Positions 13,770 through 21,967 of a stretch of 64,000 nt of DNA are shown in pieces. Within the stretch, counting starts at the first letter, position 1. Each line of letters starts with the position of its first letter. The notes beneath the pieces were generated by a model. It searched no databases. It was not told the DNA's origin and saw only the letters and a program-made list of their open reading frames with translations. Source of the stretch: Kallotenue papyrolyticum (GTDB lineage: Bacteria > Chloroflexota > Chloroflexia > Chloroflexales > Kallotenuaceae); NCBI RefSeq assembly GCF_000526415.1, contig NZ_JAGA01000003.1, positions 1,178,001 to 1,242,000 of the forward strand, given 5' to 3'. The position numbers were made by a program, and so were the translations under genes.

Positions 13770-16700
13770 ATGCGACCATCTATCCGATCGTTGCGTTGCG
13801 TTGGGCAGCATCGGTGGGTCGGCCTTGGCCTGATCCTGCTGATGCTGCTCGCGCCCGGCGCCTGGTGGCCCGCCGCTCAACCGGCTCTGGCGGCACCAGG
13901 CGCTGTCCGTCTCAACCAGACCGGCTACTTACCACACGCGATCAAGCGCGCCACGATCGTTTCGTCGGCAACCTCGCCACTCACCTGGCAGGTGCGCGCC
14001 AGCAACGGGAGTGTCGTTGCCTCGGGAACAACAACGGTCTTTGGCACCAACACCGCATCGGGCGAACAGGTCCACATCGCCGACTTTTCGGCGCTGACGA
14101 CCCCTGGTACCGGTTATGTACTCCAAGTCGGCTCCGAGAGCAGCTTTCCGTTCGATATCCGCGCCGATGTGTATCGACGTTTGAAGTATGACGCACTGGC
14201 CTATTTCTACCACAACCGGAGTGGCATCGCCATCGACGCCGCGCTGGCGGGCGGTAGCCAGTGGGCGCGACCGGCGGGGCATCTAGGCGTGCCGCCCAAC
14301 CAGGGCGATACTAATGTACCCTGCGCGCCGGGAACGGGGTGTTCCTACTCCTTGGATGTGCGCGGCGGTTGGTATGACGCCGGCGATCACGGTAAATACG
14401 TCGTCAACGGCGGCATTTCGGTCTGGACACTGCTGAATCAGTATGAGCGTGCGCGCTTCTTTGGCACCAGGCTGAGCGACTTCGGCGACGGCACCATGAG
14501 CATTCCCGAGCGCGGCAATGGCGTTCCCGATCTGCTCGATGAGGCCCGCTGGGAGCTGGAGTTCCTGCTGCGCATGCAAGTACCGGATGGACAGCCGCGC
14601 GCCGGCATGGCCCACCACAAAATCCACGATGCCAATTGGACCGGCCTGCCCCTACGACCCGACCAGGATCCTCAACCACGCTACCTGCGTCCGCCGAGCA
14701 CGGCTGCAACACTCAACCTGGCAGCGACTGCGGCACAGTGTGCTCGCATCTGGCGCGACCTCGATCCCACCTTTGCGCAGCGCTGTCTAACGGCTGCGGA
14801 AAAGGCCTGGGCCGCAGCGCAGGCCAATCCCAACGTGCTTGCGCCCGCATCGGACAGCACCGGCGGCGGCGCCTATGCCGACAACCAGGTTAGCGATGAG
14901 TTCTATTGGGCGGCCGCGGAGCTCTACATCACCACGGGCAAGGAAACCTATCGCTCGTTTTTGAGCAGCTCGCCGCACTATCGCCAGGTGCCATCATCCT
15001 TCAGCCAGGGTGAGCCGGCCATGACCTGGGCGACGACGCAGGCGCTGGGGACGATCTCGCTGGCGATTGTGCCCAACAACTTGCCTACCGCCGAGATCGA
15101 AGCCATGCGCCGCTCGATCATCAATGCGGCCGATGTCTTTGTCAATGTGGTCAATACCCAGGGCTATGGCACACCGCTCGAAGCCAGTCGCTATCCTTGG
15201 GGCTCGAACTCGTTCGTGCTCAACAATGCCATTATCATGGCGCTGGCGCACGATTTGACACGCGACACGCGCTATCTCAACGGTGTCGTGCAGAGCATGG
15301 ATTACCTGCTTGGCCGTAATCCGATGGAGAAATCATATGTTTCGGGCTACGGCGAGCAACCGTTGCAGAACCCGCACCACCGCTTCTGGGCGCGGCAGCT
15401 CGATCCGTCTTATCCGCCGCCACCGCCAGGCGCAGTCTCGGGCGGACCAAACTCCGGCCTGGAGGATGATCTGGCACGCTCGCGCCTGTCGGGATGTGCG
15501 CCGCAGAAGTGCTATATCGACGACATCAACTCCTGGTCAACCAACGAGATCACTATCAACTGGAATGCGCCGCTGGCCTGGGTAGCTGCGTTTCTGGATG
15601 AGCAGGGAGGGCCACAGGCCAGTCCATCGCCGAGCCCGAGCCCGTCGCCCAGCCCAACGCCCAGCCCAACGCCGCGGCCCAGTGCGACGCCCACGCCCAG
15701 CCCGTCGCCCAGCCCGACACCCTCGCCGAGCCCGACGCCGCGGCCCAGTGCGACGCCCACGCCCAGCCCGTCGCCCAGCCCGCAGCCGAGCGGCAGCTGC
15801 CAGGTGCGCTACGTGGTCAGCAACGACTGGGGTAGCGGCGCCACCGTGCAGGTGACGATCGTCAACCAGGGCAGCAGTGCGATCCAGGGCTGGACGCTGC
15901 AGTGGCGCTACAGCGGCACACAGACGATCAGCGGCAGCTGGAACGCCAGCGTGACGCAGCAGGGCCAGCAGGTCACCGCCAGCAACCCGGCCGGCCACTG
16001 GAACGGCACGATCGCGCCCAACGGCGGTAGCGTCAGCTTCGGCTTCAACCTGGCCTACAGCGGCAGCAACCCGGCTCCGACCAGCTTCACGCTCAACGGC
16101 CAGCTCTGCGGCGGCAGCGGCACGCCCAGCCCAACGCCCAGCCCGAGCCCGTCGCCGAGCCCGTCGCCGAGCCCGTCGCCGAGCCCGACGCCGCGGCCCA
16201 GTGCGACGCCAACACCCAGCCCGTCACCAAGTCCGTCGCCGAGCCCGTCGCCGTCCCCGAGCCCAACGCCCAGCCCAACGCCCAGCCCAACGCCACGGCC
16301 AAGCGCGACGCCAACACCCAGCCCGTCGCCCAGCCCGCAGCCGAGCGGCAGCTGCCAGGTGCGCTACGTGGTCAGCAACGACTGGGGTAGCGGCGCCACC
16401 GTGCAGGTGACGATCGTCAACCAGGGCAGCAGTGCGATCCAGGGCTGGACGCTGCAGTGGCGCTACAGCGGCACGCAGACGATCAGCGGCAGCTGGAACG
16501 CCAGCGTGACGCAGCAGGGCCAGCAGGTCACCGCCAGCAACCCGGCCGGCCACTGGAACGGCACGATCGCGCCCAACGGCGGTAGTGTGAGCTTCGGCTT
16601 CAACCTGGCCTACAGCGGCAGCAACCCGGCTCCGACCAGCTTCACGCTCAACGGCCAGCTCTGCGGCGGCAGCGGCACGCCCAGCCCAACGCCCAGCCCG

Positions 16701-18128
16701 AGCCCGTCGCCGAGCCCGTCGCCGAGCCCGTCGCCCAGCCCAACGCCGCGACCCAGCGCGACGCCAACACCCAGCCCGTCACCAAGTCCGTCGCCGAGCC
16801 CGTCGCCCTCACCGCCTCCTCCATCTGGAGGAAACCTGCCGCCGGAGGGGCACCAGGACAACCCCTTCGTCGGGGCACAGGGCTACCTCAACCCCGACTA
16901 CGTCGCGCAGGTCGAGGCCCAGGCCGCCCAGACCGGCGGCTCCCTCGGCGCCGCCATGCGCCAGGTCGCGCGCTATCCCACCGCCGTCTGGCTCGACCGC
17001 ATTGGCGCCATCACCGCCGGCCGTGGCCTGCGCGGCCACCTCGACGCCGCCCTCGCCCAGCAGCAGCGCAGCGGCCAGCGCGTCGTGCTCACCCTGGTGA
17101 TCTACAACCTGCCCAACCGCGACTGCTCCGCCCTGGCCTCCAACGGTGAGCTGCTCATCGCCGAGAACGGCCTGGCGCGCTACCGCAGTGAGTACATCGA
17201 CCCGATCGTCGCCATCCTCAGTGAGCCGCAGTACGCCAGTCTGCGCATCGCGGCGATCATCGAGCCCGACTCGCTGCCCAACCTGGTCACCAACCTCAGC
17301 AAGCCTAAGTGTGCCGAAGCCAACAGCACCGGCGCCTATGTCGAGGGCATCCGCTACGCCATCGACCGTCTGCACACCCTCAGCAACGTCTATCTCTACC
17401 TCGACATCGCCCACTCCGGCTGGCTGGGCTGGGACAGCAACTTCCGTCCGGCTGTCGACCTCTACACCCAGGTCGTGCAGGGCACCCGCGACGGGCTGCG
17501 CAGCATCGATGGCTTCATCACCAACACCGCCAACTACACCCCGCTGGACGAGCCCTTCCTGCCCGATTCAAGCCTCACCGTCGCCGGGCAGCCGGTGCGC
17601 GCCGCCAGCTTCTATGAGTGGAACCCCTACCTGGATGAGCGCGACTTCGCCACCGCGCTGCGCCAGGCCTTCCTGGCCAAGGGCTTTCCCAGCAGCATCG
17701 GTATGCTGGTCGATACCTCGCGCAACGGCTGGGGCGGCAGCGCGCGCCCGACCCGCGTCAGCAGTGCCAGCGACCTCAATACCTACGTCAATGAGTCGCG
17801 CATCGACCGCCGGCCACACCGCGGCGGGTGGTGCAATCAGGCGGGCGCGGGCATCGGCGAGCGGCCGACGGCGGCGCCGGCGCCGGGCTTCGACGCGTGG
17901 GTGTGGGTCAAGCCGCCGGGGGAGTCGGACGGGGTGAGCCAGGACGGGATCGTAGACCCGACCGACCCCAACAAGCGCTTCGACGCCATGTGCGACCCAA
18001 GCGCGCGCAGTACCTACAACTCGGCCTACCCGACCAACGCGTTGCCCAACGCGCCGCATGCCGGGCGCTGGTTCCCGGAGCAGTTCGCCATGCTCGTCCA
18101 GAACGCCTATCCCGTGCTGGAACCGTAG
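13770..18128 (+). CDS. Bifunctional cellulase, Ig-GH9-CBM2-CBM2-GH6
   Basis: Secreted protein of 1452 residues. ATG 13770 follows AGGAGA by nine bases; the GTG at 13749 lies upstream of that site. After the signal peptide (about 1-42) comes a CelD_N-type immunoglobulin-like domain (AVRLNQTGYLPHAIKRATI, about 43-130). The GH9 domain (about 135-612) has [15 protein letters not shown] and ends near WSTNEITINWNAPLAW. Two CBM2 modules (674-784 and 858-968, copies 4 and 5) sit between PSP linkers. The C-terminal GH6 domain (about 1029-1452) has the acidic motifs YNLPNRDCSALASNGE and IIEPDSLPNL and two cysteine pairs, and resembles bacterial GH6 cellobiohydrolases, which act from non-reducing ends. 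The fusion is uninterrupted in frame. The gene has its own upstream region after a terminator, and a strong terminator follows it. Confidence 0.94.
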   Translation: MRPSIRSLRCVGQHRWVGLGLILLMLLAPGAWWPAAQPALAAPGAVRLNQTGYLPHAIKRATIVSSATSPLTWQVRASNGSVVASGTTTVFGTNTASGEQVHIADFSALTTPGTGYVLQVGSESSFPFDIRADVYRRLKYDALAYFYHNRSGIAIDAALAGGSQWARPAGHLGVPPNQGDTNVPCAPGTGCSYSLDVRGGWYDAGDHGKYVVNGGISVWTLLNQYERARFFGTRLSDFGDGTMSIPERGNGVPDLLDEARWELEFLLRMQVPDGQPRAGMAHHKIHDANWTGLPLRPDQDPQPRYLRPPSTAATLNLAATAAQCARIWRDLDPTFAQRCLTAAEKAWAAAQANPNVLAPASDSTGGGAYADNQVSDEFYWAAAELYITTGKETYRSFLSSSPHYRQVPSSFSQGEPAMTWATTQALGTISLAIVPNNLPTAEIEAMRRSIINAADVFVNVVNTQGYGTPLEASRYPWGSNSFVLNNAIIMALAHDLTRDTRYLNGVVQSMDYLLGRNPMEKSYVSGYGEQPLQNPHHRFWARQLDPSYPPPPPGAVSGGPNSGLEDDLARSRLSGCAPQKCYIDDINSWSTNEITINWNAPLAWVAAFLDEQGGPQASPSPSPSPSPSPTPSPTPRPSATPTPSPSPSPTPSPSPTPRPSATPTPSPSPSPQPSGSCQVRYVVSNDWGSGATVQVTIVNQGSSAIQGWTLQWRYSGTQTISGSWNASVTQQGQQVTASNPAGHWNGTIAPNGGSVSFGFNLAYSGSNPAPTSFTLNGQLCGGSGTPSPTPSPSPSPSPSPSPSPSPTPRPSATPTPSPSPSPSPSPSPSPSPTPSPTPSPTPRPSATPTPSPSPSPQPSGSCQVRYVVSNDWGSGATVQVTIVNQGSSAIQGWTLQWRYSGTQTISGSWNASVTQQGQQVTASNPAGHWNGTIAPNGGSVSFGFNLAYSGSNPAPTSFTLNGQLCGGSGTPSPTPSPSPSPSPSPSPSPSPTPRPSATPTPSPSPSPSPSPSPSPPPPSGGNLPPEGHQDNPFVGAQGYLNPDYVAQVEAQAAQTGGSLGAAMRQVARYPTAVWLDRIGAITAGRGLRGHLDAALAQQQRSGQRVVLTLVIYNLPNRDCSALASNGELLIAENGLARYRSEYIDPIVAILSEPQYASLRIAAIIEPDSLPNLVTNLSKPKCAEANSTGAYVEGIRYAIDRLHTLSNVYLYLDIAHSGWLGWDSNFRPAVDLYTQVVQGTRDGLRSIDGFITNTANYTPLDEPFLPDSSLTVAGQPVRAASFYEWNPYLDERDFATALRQAFLAKGFPSSIGMLVDTSRNGWGGSARPTRVSSASDLNTYVNESRIDRRPHRGGWCNQAGAGIGERPTAAPAPGFDAWVWVKPPGESDGVSQDGIVDPTDPNKRFDAMCDPSARSTYNSAYPTNALPNAPHAGRWFPEQFAMLVQNAYPVLEP
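15792..16127 (+). repeat. CBM2 DNA module, copy 4 of 5 (336 bp)
   Basis: Near-identical CBM2a-coding segment. By eye it differs from copy 5 at only about three bases. Confidence 0.95.
16347..16682 (+). repeat. CBM2 DNA module, copy 5 of 5 (336 bp)
   Basis: Near-identical CBM2a-coding segment immediately before the last linker and the GH6 domain. Confidence 0.95.
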
Positions 18129-18137
18129 CGTAGCGCC

Positions 18138-18184
18138 GGGCCTGGTGGTGCGTCGTAGCTCGTGACGCACCACCAGGCCCCTTT
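18138..18184 (+). terminator. Strong terminator closing the cellulase gene run
   Basis: A perfect 17-bp stem (GGGCCTGGTGGTGCGTC and its complement) with a 9-base loop is followed by CTTT, nine bases after the GH9-GH6 stop. Confidence 0.85.
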
Positions 18185-18186
18185 GC

Positions 18187-18200
18187 TGAGAGCGTTTCCA
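18187..18200 (+). promoter_or_regulatory. CelR/LacI-family operator-like palindrome
   Basis: TGAGAGCGTTTCCA matches the known actinobacterial CelR/CebR operator TGGGAGCGCTCCCA at 11 of 14 positions, including the central CG typical of LacI-family sites. It lies about 270 bases upstream of the sugar-binding protein gene. Confidence 0.5.
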
Positions 18201-18303
18201 AGAAAAACCCGCGCTCGATCGATGCGTAGAGGATTATGACCTAGCCTTGATCACATCTTTGATAGAAATTACCTTTGTTTTGATCATTCTTTTATACCAG
18301 CCC

Positions 18304-18325
18304 TGCTATAGTGGAAGCGCTCTTG
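18304..18325 (+). promoter_or_regulatory. Promoter -10 with overlapping CelR-like operator, sugar-uptake operon
   Basis: TGCTATAGT (18304-18312) is an extended -10 element. TGGAAGCGCTCTTG (18312-18325) follows at the likely start of transcription and matches the CelR consensus at 10 of 14 positions. A further imperfect palindrome, TTGGGATCGGTTCCAA, starts at 18324. Placement at +1 fits repression in the absence of cellobiose, by analogy with CelR; the repressor gene itself is not in the window. Confidence 0.5.
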
Positions 18326-18376
18326 GGATCGGTTCCAAACCGTAGCGCTGTTCTGAGCAGGCTATAGGTTCGCACC

Positions 18377-18490
18377 AAGGAGGTGATCGCCGCCACGTTG
18401 TCGGATCGCATTCGTCGCACAATGGTTGGTCAGGTACGTTCTTCATGTGGAGCAGAGGCCTATGCTGAAACGCAACTGGACGGTTGTTAG
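18377..18490 (+). other. Possible leader peptide with near-perfect Shine-Dalgarno
   Basis: AAGGAGGTGATC at 18377-18388 is a 12-base perfect complement to the usual 16S rRNA 3' end, yet it is 74 bases ahead of the binding-protein start. Downstream in one frame, TTG 18398 or ATG 18422 opens a short frame ending at TAG 18490, overlapping the start of the lipoprotein gene. It may be a translated leader, a standby ribosome site or chance. Confidence 0.3.
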
Positions 18491-19982
18491 CCTACTGGTT
18501 ATTCTGACGCTCATTCTGGCCGGGTGCAATACTGCGCCCAGTGGCACGGCGGCTTCCCCGTCACCGGTCGCGCAGGCATCACCGGAGGCCAGCCCATCAC
18601 CGGAGGCCAGCCCATCACCGGAGGCCAGCCCATCACCGGAGGCTAGCCCGACGCCGGAACCGAGTCCATCGCCAGAACCATCACCGGAGGCCAGCCCATC
18701 ACCGCCACCGACCACCGGTCGCACCTCGAACTACGACTCGGCGGCGCAAAAGATCACCATGTGGTTCATGCCCAACGGCGCCGAACCGCTGAAGTATGTG
18801 GCGACCGAGGCGGAAGCCTTTGCCAAGGCCAACCCCGACATCGGCATCGACTACCAGTTGGTTGACTGGGGCAATGCCTACAACCAGATCCAGACCGCGC
18901 TGCAGGGCGGTTCGGATGCCTGCATCACCCAGCTGGGTACGACCTGGGTTCCCGGCTTTGCCGCTACCGGTGGACTACGCCCCTTCACCGAGGCTGAAAT
19001 CCAGGCTGTTGGTGGCAAGGACGCTTTTGTTGCGGCCTCCTGGCGGGCTACCGGTATCGAGGGTAGTAATGAGGTGGTAGCGCTGCCCTGGATCGTCGAT
19101 ATTCGTGCGATCGCCTATCGCAAGGATATCTTCGAGAAGGCCGGGATCAACCCGGAGGAAGCCTTCAAGGATCTGGCCTCGTTTGAGGCAGCACTTCACA
19201 AGATCAAGGATGCCAACCTGGGCATCGCGCCCTTTGTCCACCCCGGTCGCAATGACTGGAACGTCTGGCAGAACGCGGCCATGTTTATGTGGAACTATGG
19301 CGGCGATCTGCTGACGCCCGACAACAAGCAGGCGGCCTTCAACTCGGACGAATCCGTTGCCGGTGTCCAGCAGTTGGTCAGCTTCTGGCCCAAGGGCCTA
19401 ACACCCGAGGACACGCTGGAGCTCAACTCGGCACAGGCCGAGCAGCGCTTCGGCGAGGGCCAGGCTGCGACGATCATGGGCGCCTCCTACCTGATCAGCT
19501 CGGCGCGCGCGCCCAAGGATAGTGGTGGCTGGACCAACGACGATGCGCGCAACAACCTGGCCTTCGCCGAGTTCCCGGCGGGACCGGGCGGGCAGTACAC
19601 CTTCGCCGGCGGTAGCCAGCTGGCGATCTTCAAGGATTGCCCGCATCCGGAGGCGGCGGTGAAGTTCGTGCAGTACCTGGTCGGCAAGGAGTCGCAGGCG
19701 CGCTACAACGCGGCCACCGGCTTCCTGCCACCACTGAAGGCCGCGCAGGACGATCCGGCCTTCAACGATCCGCTCTGGGAGGTCTTCAAGCGCGCCGGCC
19801 CGAAGGGCAAGAGCGCGCCGGCGGTGGTGCAGTGGGGCGGCATCGAGAACGCGCTGCAGAGCGAACTGCAGGCGCTGTGGGAGGACGTTGCCGCCTCGCC
19901 TGGGAAGCCGCTGACCAAGGAGCAGATCAAGGCGCGGCTTGACGCGGCGGCTGAAACCGTCAACGAGCTCCTCAGCCAATAG
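18462..19982 (+). CDS. ABC transporter sugar-binding lipoprotein (cellobiose/cellodextrin candidate)
   Basis: Lipoprotein of 506 residues in the family of extracellular solute-binding protein 1 (CebE/MalE-like). ATG 18462 is preferred over TTG 18426 because it gives a classical lipoprotein signal ending LTLILAGC, with Cys22 as the lipidated residue; AGAGG stands only three bases ahead, which is short. Residues about 23-85 are a Pro/Ser/Glu tether with a repeated SPEASP unit. The mature domain starts around KITMWFMPNGAEPL and has family features such as AIAYRKDIFEKAGINPEE and FAGGSQLAIFKDCPHPEAAVKF. It would capture sugar outside the membrane and hand it to the two permeases encoded next. Cellodextrins are inferred as substrates from the neighbouring cellulases, beta-glucosidase and CelR-like operators. 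Confidence 0.88.
   Translation: MLKRNWTVVSLLVILTLILAGCNTAPSGTAASPSPVAQASPEASPSPEASPSPEASPSPEASPTPEPSPSPEPSPEASPSPPPTTGRTSNYDSAAQKITMWFMPNGAEPLKYVATEAEAFAKANPDIGIDYQLVDWGNAYNQIQTALQGGSDACITQLGTTWVPGFAATGGLRPFTEAEIQAVGGKDAFVAASWRATGIEGSNEVVALPWIVDIRAIAYRKDIFEKAGINPEEAFKDLASFEAALHKIKDANLGIAPFVHPGRNDWNVWQNAAMFMWNYGGDLLTPDNKQAAFNSDESVAGVQQLVSFWPKGLTPEDTLELNSAQAEQRFGEGQAATIMGASYLISSARAPKDSGGWTNDDARNNLAFAEFPAGPGGQYTFAGGSQLAIFKDCPHPEAAVKFVQYLVGKESQARYNAATGFLPPLKAAQDDPAFNDPLWEVFKRAGPKGKSAPAVVQWGGIENALQSELQALWEDVAASPGKPLTKEQIKARLDAAAETVNELLSQ
18579..18715 (+). repeat. Coding tandem repeat, lipoprotein tether
   Basis: An 18-base unit around TCACCGGAGGCCAGCCCA is repeated four times and then degenerates, encoding the SPEASP tether between the lipidated Cys and the binding domain. 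Confidence 0.9.
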
Positions 19983-20072
19983 GTCTCCCTCTGTTGCCCG
20001 GCACAGCGGCACCACGCCGTGCCGCTGTGCCACTCCTATCGATCGACTGGTGGCCCGGAAAGGTACAAGGTT

Positions 20073-21053
20073 ATGCTACCCACTGTGCAACGCGTCGTGA
20101 CGCACGGAGCAACCTTCCGTCAACGGCTGCGTCGCGATCGCATCGCCTACCTGTTTATCGCACCAGCGGTGCTGATGATGCTGCTGGTGCACATTATTCC
20201 TACGCTCCAGGGCTTGTACATGTCGTTGCTGGACGTGCGCCAGGAGACGCTGCGCCTCTACCTGCGCGCGCCCTTTGTCGGCCTGCGGCACTACCACAAC
20301 ATTCTGGAAGGGTTGATCTTCGGCGGCGGCAACGCCAACATTCGCGGCCTGGCCCAGGCGACGCGCAACTCACTCTGGTTTACGCTCTGGCTCAACGTTG
20401 GCACGGTTGGGCTGGGCCTGGTGCTGGCGCTGCTGCTCAACCGCAAGTTTCGCGGTCGGGGCCTGGCGCGCACGCTGGTCTTGCTGCCCTGGATCGTGCC
20501 GAGCTTCGTGGTGGGCCTGATCTGGCGCTTCATCTGGCTGCAGCGCGGCGGCCTGGCCAATCAGATTCTGGTGGAGTGGCTCGGCCTCGTCGATCGGCCC
20601 ATCCAGTGGCTGTTGCTGGAGAACACACGCTGGGCCTTGCTGCTGCCGGCGGTCTGGCGCAACGTCCCCTTTACCGCGCTCCTGCTGTTGGCCGGTCTGC
20701 AGGTGATCCCCGGTGATCTGTATGAAGCGGCACAGGTCGATGGCGCCAACGCCTGGCAACGCTTCCGCTACATCACCCTGCCGATGCTCAAGCCCAATCT
20801 CGCGGTGATCGTCATGTTCGGGGTGGTCTTCAACCTGTTCGGCTTCGGTCCCTACAACATCGCGACCTCGATGTTCGGTAGCACCAACCATGGACGCTAT
20901 GCCGAGCTGCTGATCCCGGCGATTGCCCGGCAGACCTTCAGCAACCAACTATACAGCTATGGCGCGGCCGCCTCGGTGCTGATGATGATCCTGGCGATGC
21001 TGTTCATCCTTGCCTGGTACCGCATCTTCCGCAACGCGCTGACCGTGAACTGA
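20073..21053 (+). CDS. ABC sugar transporter permease, MalF/CebF type
   Basis: Inner-membrane protein of 326 residues with six or more hydrophobic segments, starting with IAYLFIAPAVLMMLLVHIIPTLQG. The EAA loop that contacts the ATPase is YEAAQVDGANAWQRFRYITL (near residue 215). ATG 20073 is chosen because AAGG precedes it and it begins just before the first membrane segment; the frame extends to 20019 without a ribosome site. It lies 90 bases after the binding-protein gene and 12 bases before the second permease, so it is in the same operon. It forms the heterodimeric channel with the next gene product. Confidence 0.9.
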   Translation: MLPTVQRVVTHGATFRQRLRRDRIAYLFIAPAVLMMLLVHIIPTLQGLYMSLLDVRQETLRLYLRAPFVGLRHYHNILEGLIFGGGNANIRGLAQATRNSLWFTLWLNVGTVGLGLVLALLLNRKFRGRGLARTLVLLPWIVPSFVVGLIWRFIWLQRGGLANQILVEWLGLVDRPIQWLLLENTRWALLLPAVWRNVPFTALLLLAGLQVIPGDLYEAAQVDGANAWQRFRYITLPMLKPNLAVIVMFGVVFNLFGFGPYNIATSMFGSTNHGRYAELLIPAIARQTFSNQLYSYGAAASVLMMILAMLFILAWYRIFRNALTVN

Positions 21054-21065
21054 GAGAGGTTGGGT

Positions 21066-21953
21066 ATGGCAACCCTGCGTTCAGCGGCACGACCCCACCC
21101 CACCGCGCTGCGCGGTCTGCGCCTGCGACGCGCCCTGACCGAACGCCTCTTGGATCTGCTGTTGATCCTTCTGTTGGGGTTGATGCTGCTGCCCCTGCTG
21201 TTTATGGTGGTGAGCTCGTTCAAAAGCAGCGACGAGTTTCTCACCGGCAGATTTTTTCCGGCCGAATGGCGCTTCAGCAACTATCGCGAGATGTGGCAAC
21301 GCGCCCAGTTCAGCGGCTACTTCTTGAATAGCCTGATCGTTTGTACAACCACAACTGTGGTGGCCACGTTTCTGGCGGCCCTGGTTGGCTATGCCCTCTC
21401 GCGCTTCCGCTTCCCCGGCGCCGATCTGTACGGCATGACCGTCCTGGGCACGCAACTGATCCCCGGCACGCTGTTTTTTATTCCGCTCTACCTCACCTTT
21501 CTCTGGATCCGCAACACGCTGGGGATCCAGTTGATCGGCACCAACCTGGGCGGGATCGTGCTCTACATCGGCTTCTACATCCCGGTCTCGTTGTGGATCA
21601 TGCGTGGCTTTTTCGCCTCGATCCCGGTCGATCTGGAGGAGCAGGCCATGGTCGATGGCGCGACCCGCTTCCGCGCCTTCTGGCAGATCGTCCTGCCGCT
21701 GGCCTGGCCGGGATTGGTCTCGACGGCGATCTATATTTTTCTGACCGCCTGGGATGAGCTCTTCTTTGCCAGTATCCTACGCGTCAGAACGGTACCCTTC
21801 GGGCTGCTGTTGTTCGCGGGTGTGCAGACGTCGCAGACGCGCTACGACCTGATCATGGCCGGCGCGGTGGTGGCGACCCTGCCGATCATCATCCTGTTCT
21901 TGTTGTTGCAGCGCCGCCTGGTGGAAGGTCTGACCGCCGGCGCGGTCAAGTAA
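21066..21953 (+). CDS. ABC sugar transporter permease, MalG/CebG type
   Basis: Inner-membrane protein of 295 residues. ATG 21066 is six bases after AGAGAGG. It has membrane segments from LLDLLLILLLGLMLLPLLFM on, a periplasmic stretch with FKSSDEFLTGRFFP typical of MalG-type permeases, and the EAA motif EEQAMVDGATRFRAFWQIVL near residue 195. It is the partner of the preceding permease. The beta-glucosidase gene starts 14 bases after the stop. No ATPase (MsiK/MalK-like) gene follows, so the energising subunit must be encoded elsewhere, as in streptomycetes, where MsiK serves several sugar importers. Confidence 0.9.
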   Translation: MATLRSAARPHPTALRGLRLRRALTERLLDLLLILLLGLMLLPLLFMVVSSFKSSDEFLTGRFFPAEWRFSNYREMWQRAQFSGYFLNSLIVCTTTTVVATFLAALVGYALSRFRFPGADLYGMTVLGTQLIPGTLFFIPLYLTFLWIRNTLGIQLIGTNLGGIVLYIGFYIPVSLWIMRGFFASIPVDLEEQAMVDGATRFRAFWQIVLPLAWPGLVSTAIYIFLTAWDELFFASILRVRTVPFGLLLFAGVQTSQTRYDLIMAGAVVATLPIIILFLLLQRRLVEGLTAGAVK

Positions 21954-21967
21954 GTGAGGGGGCATCT

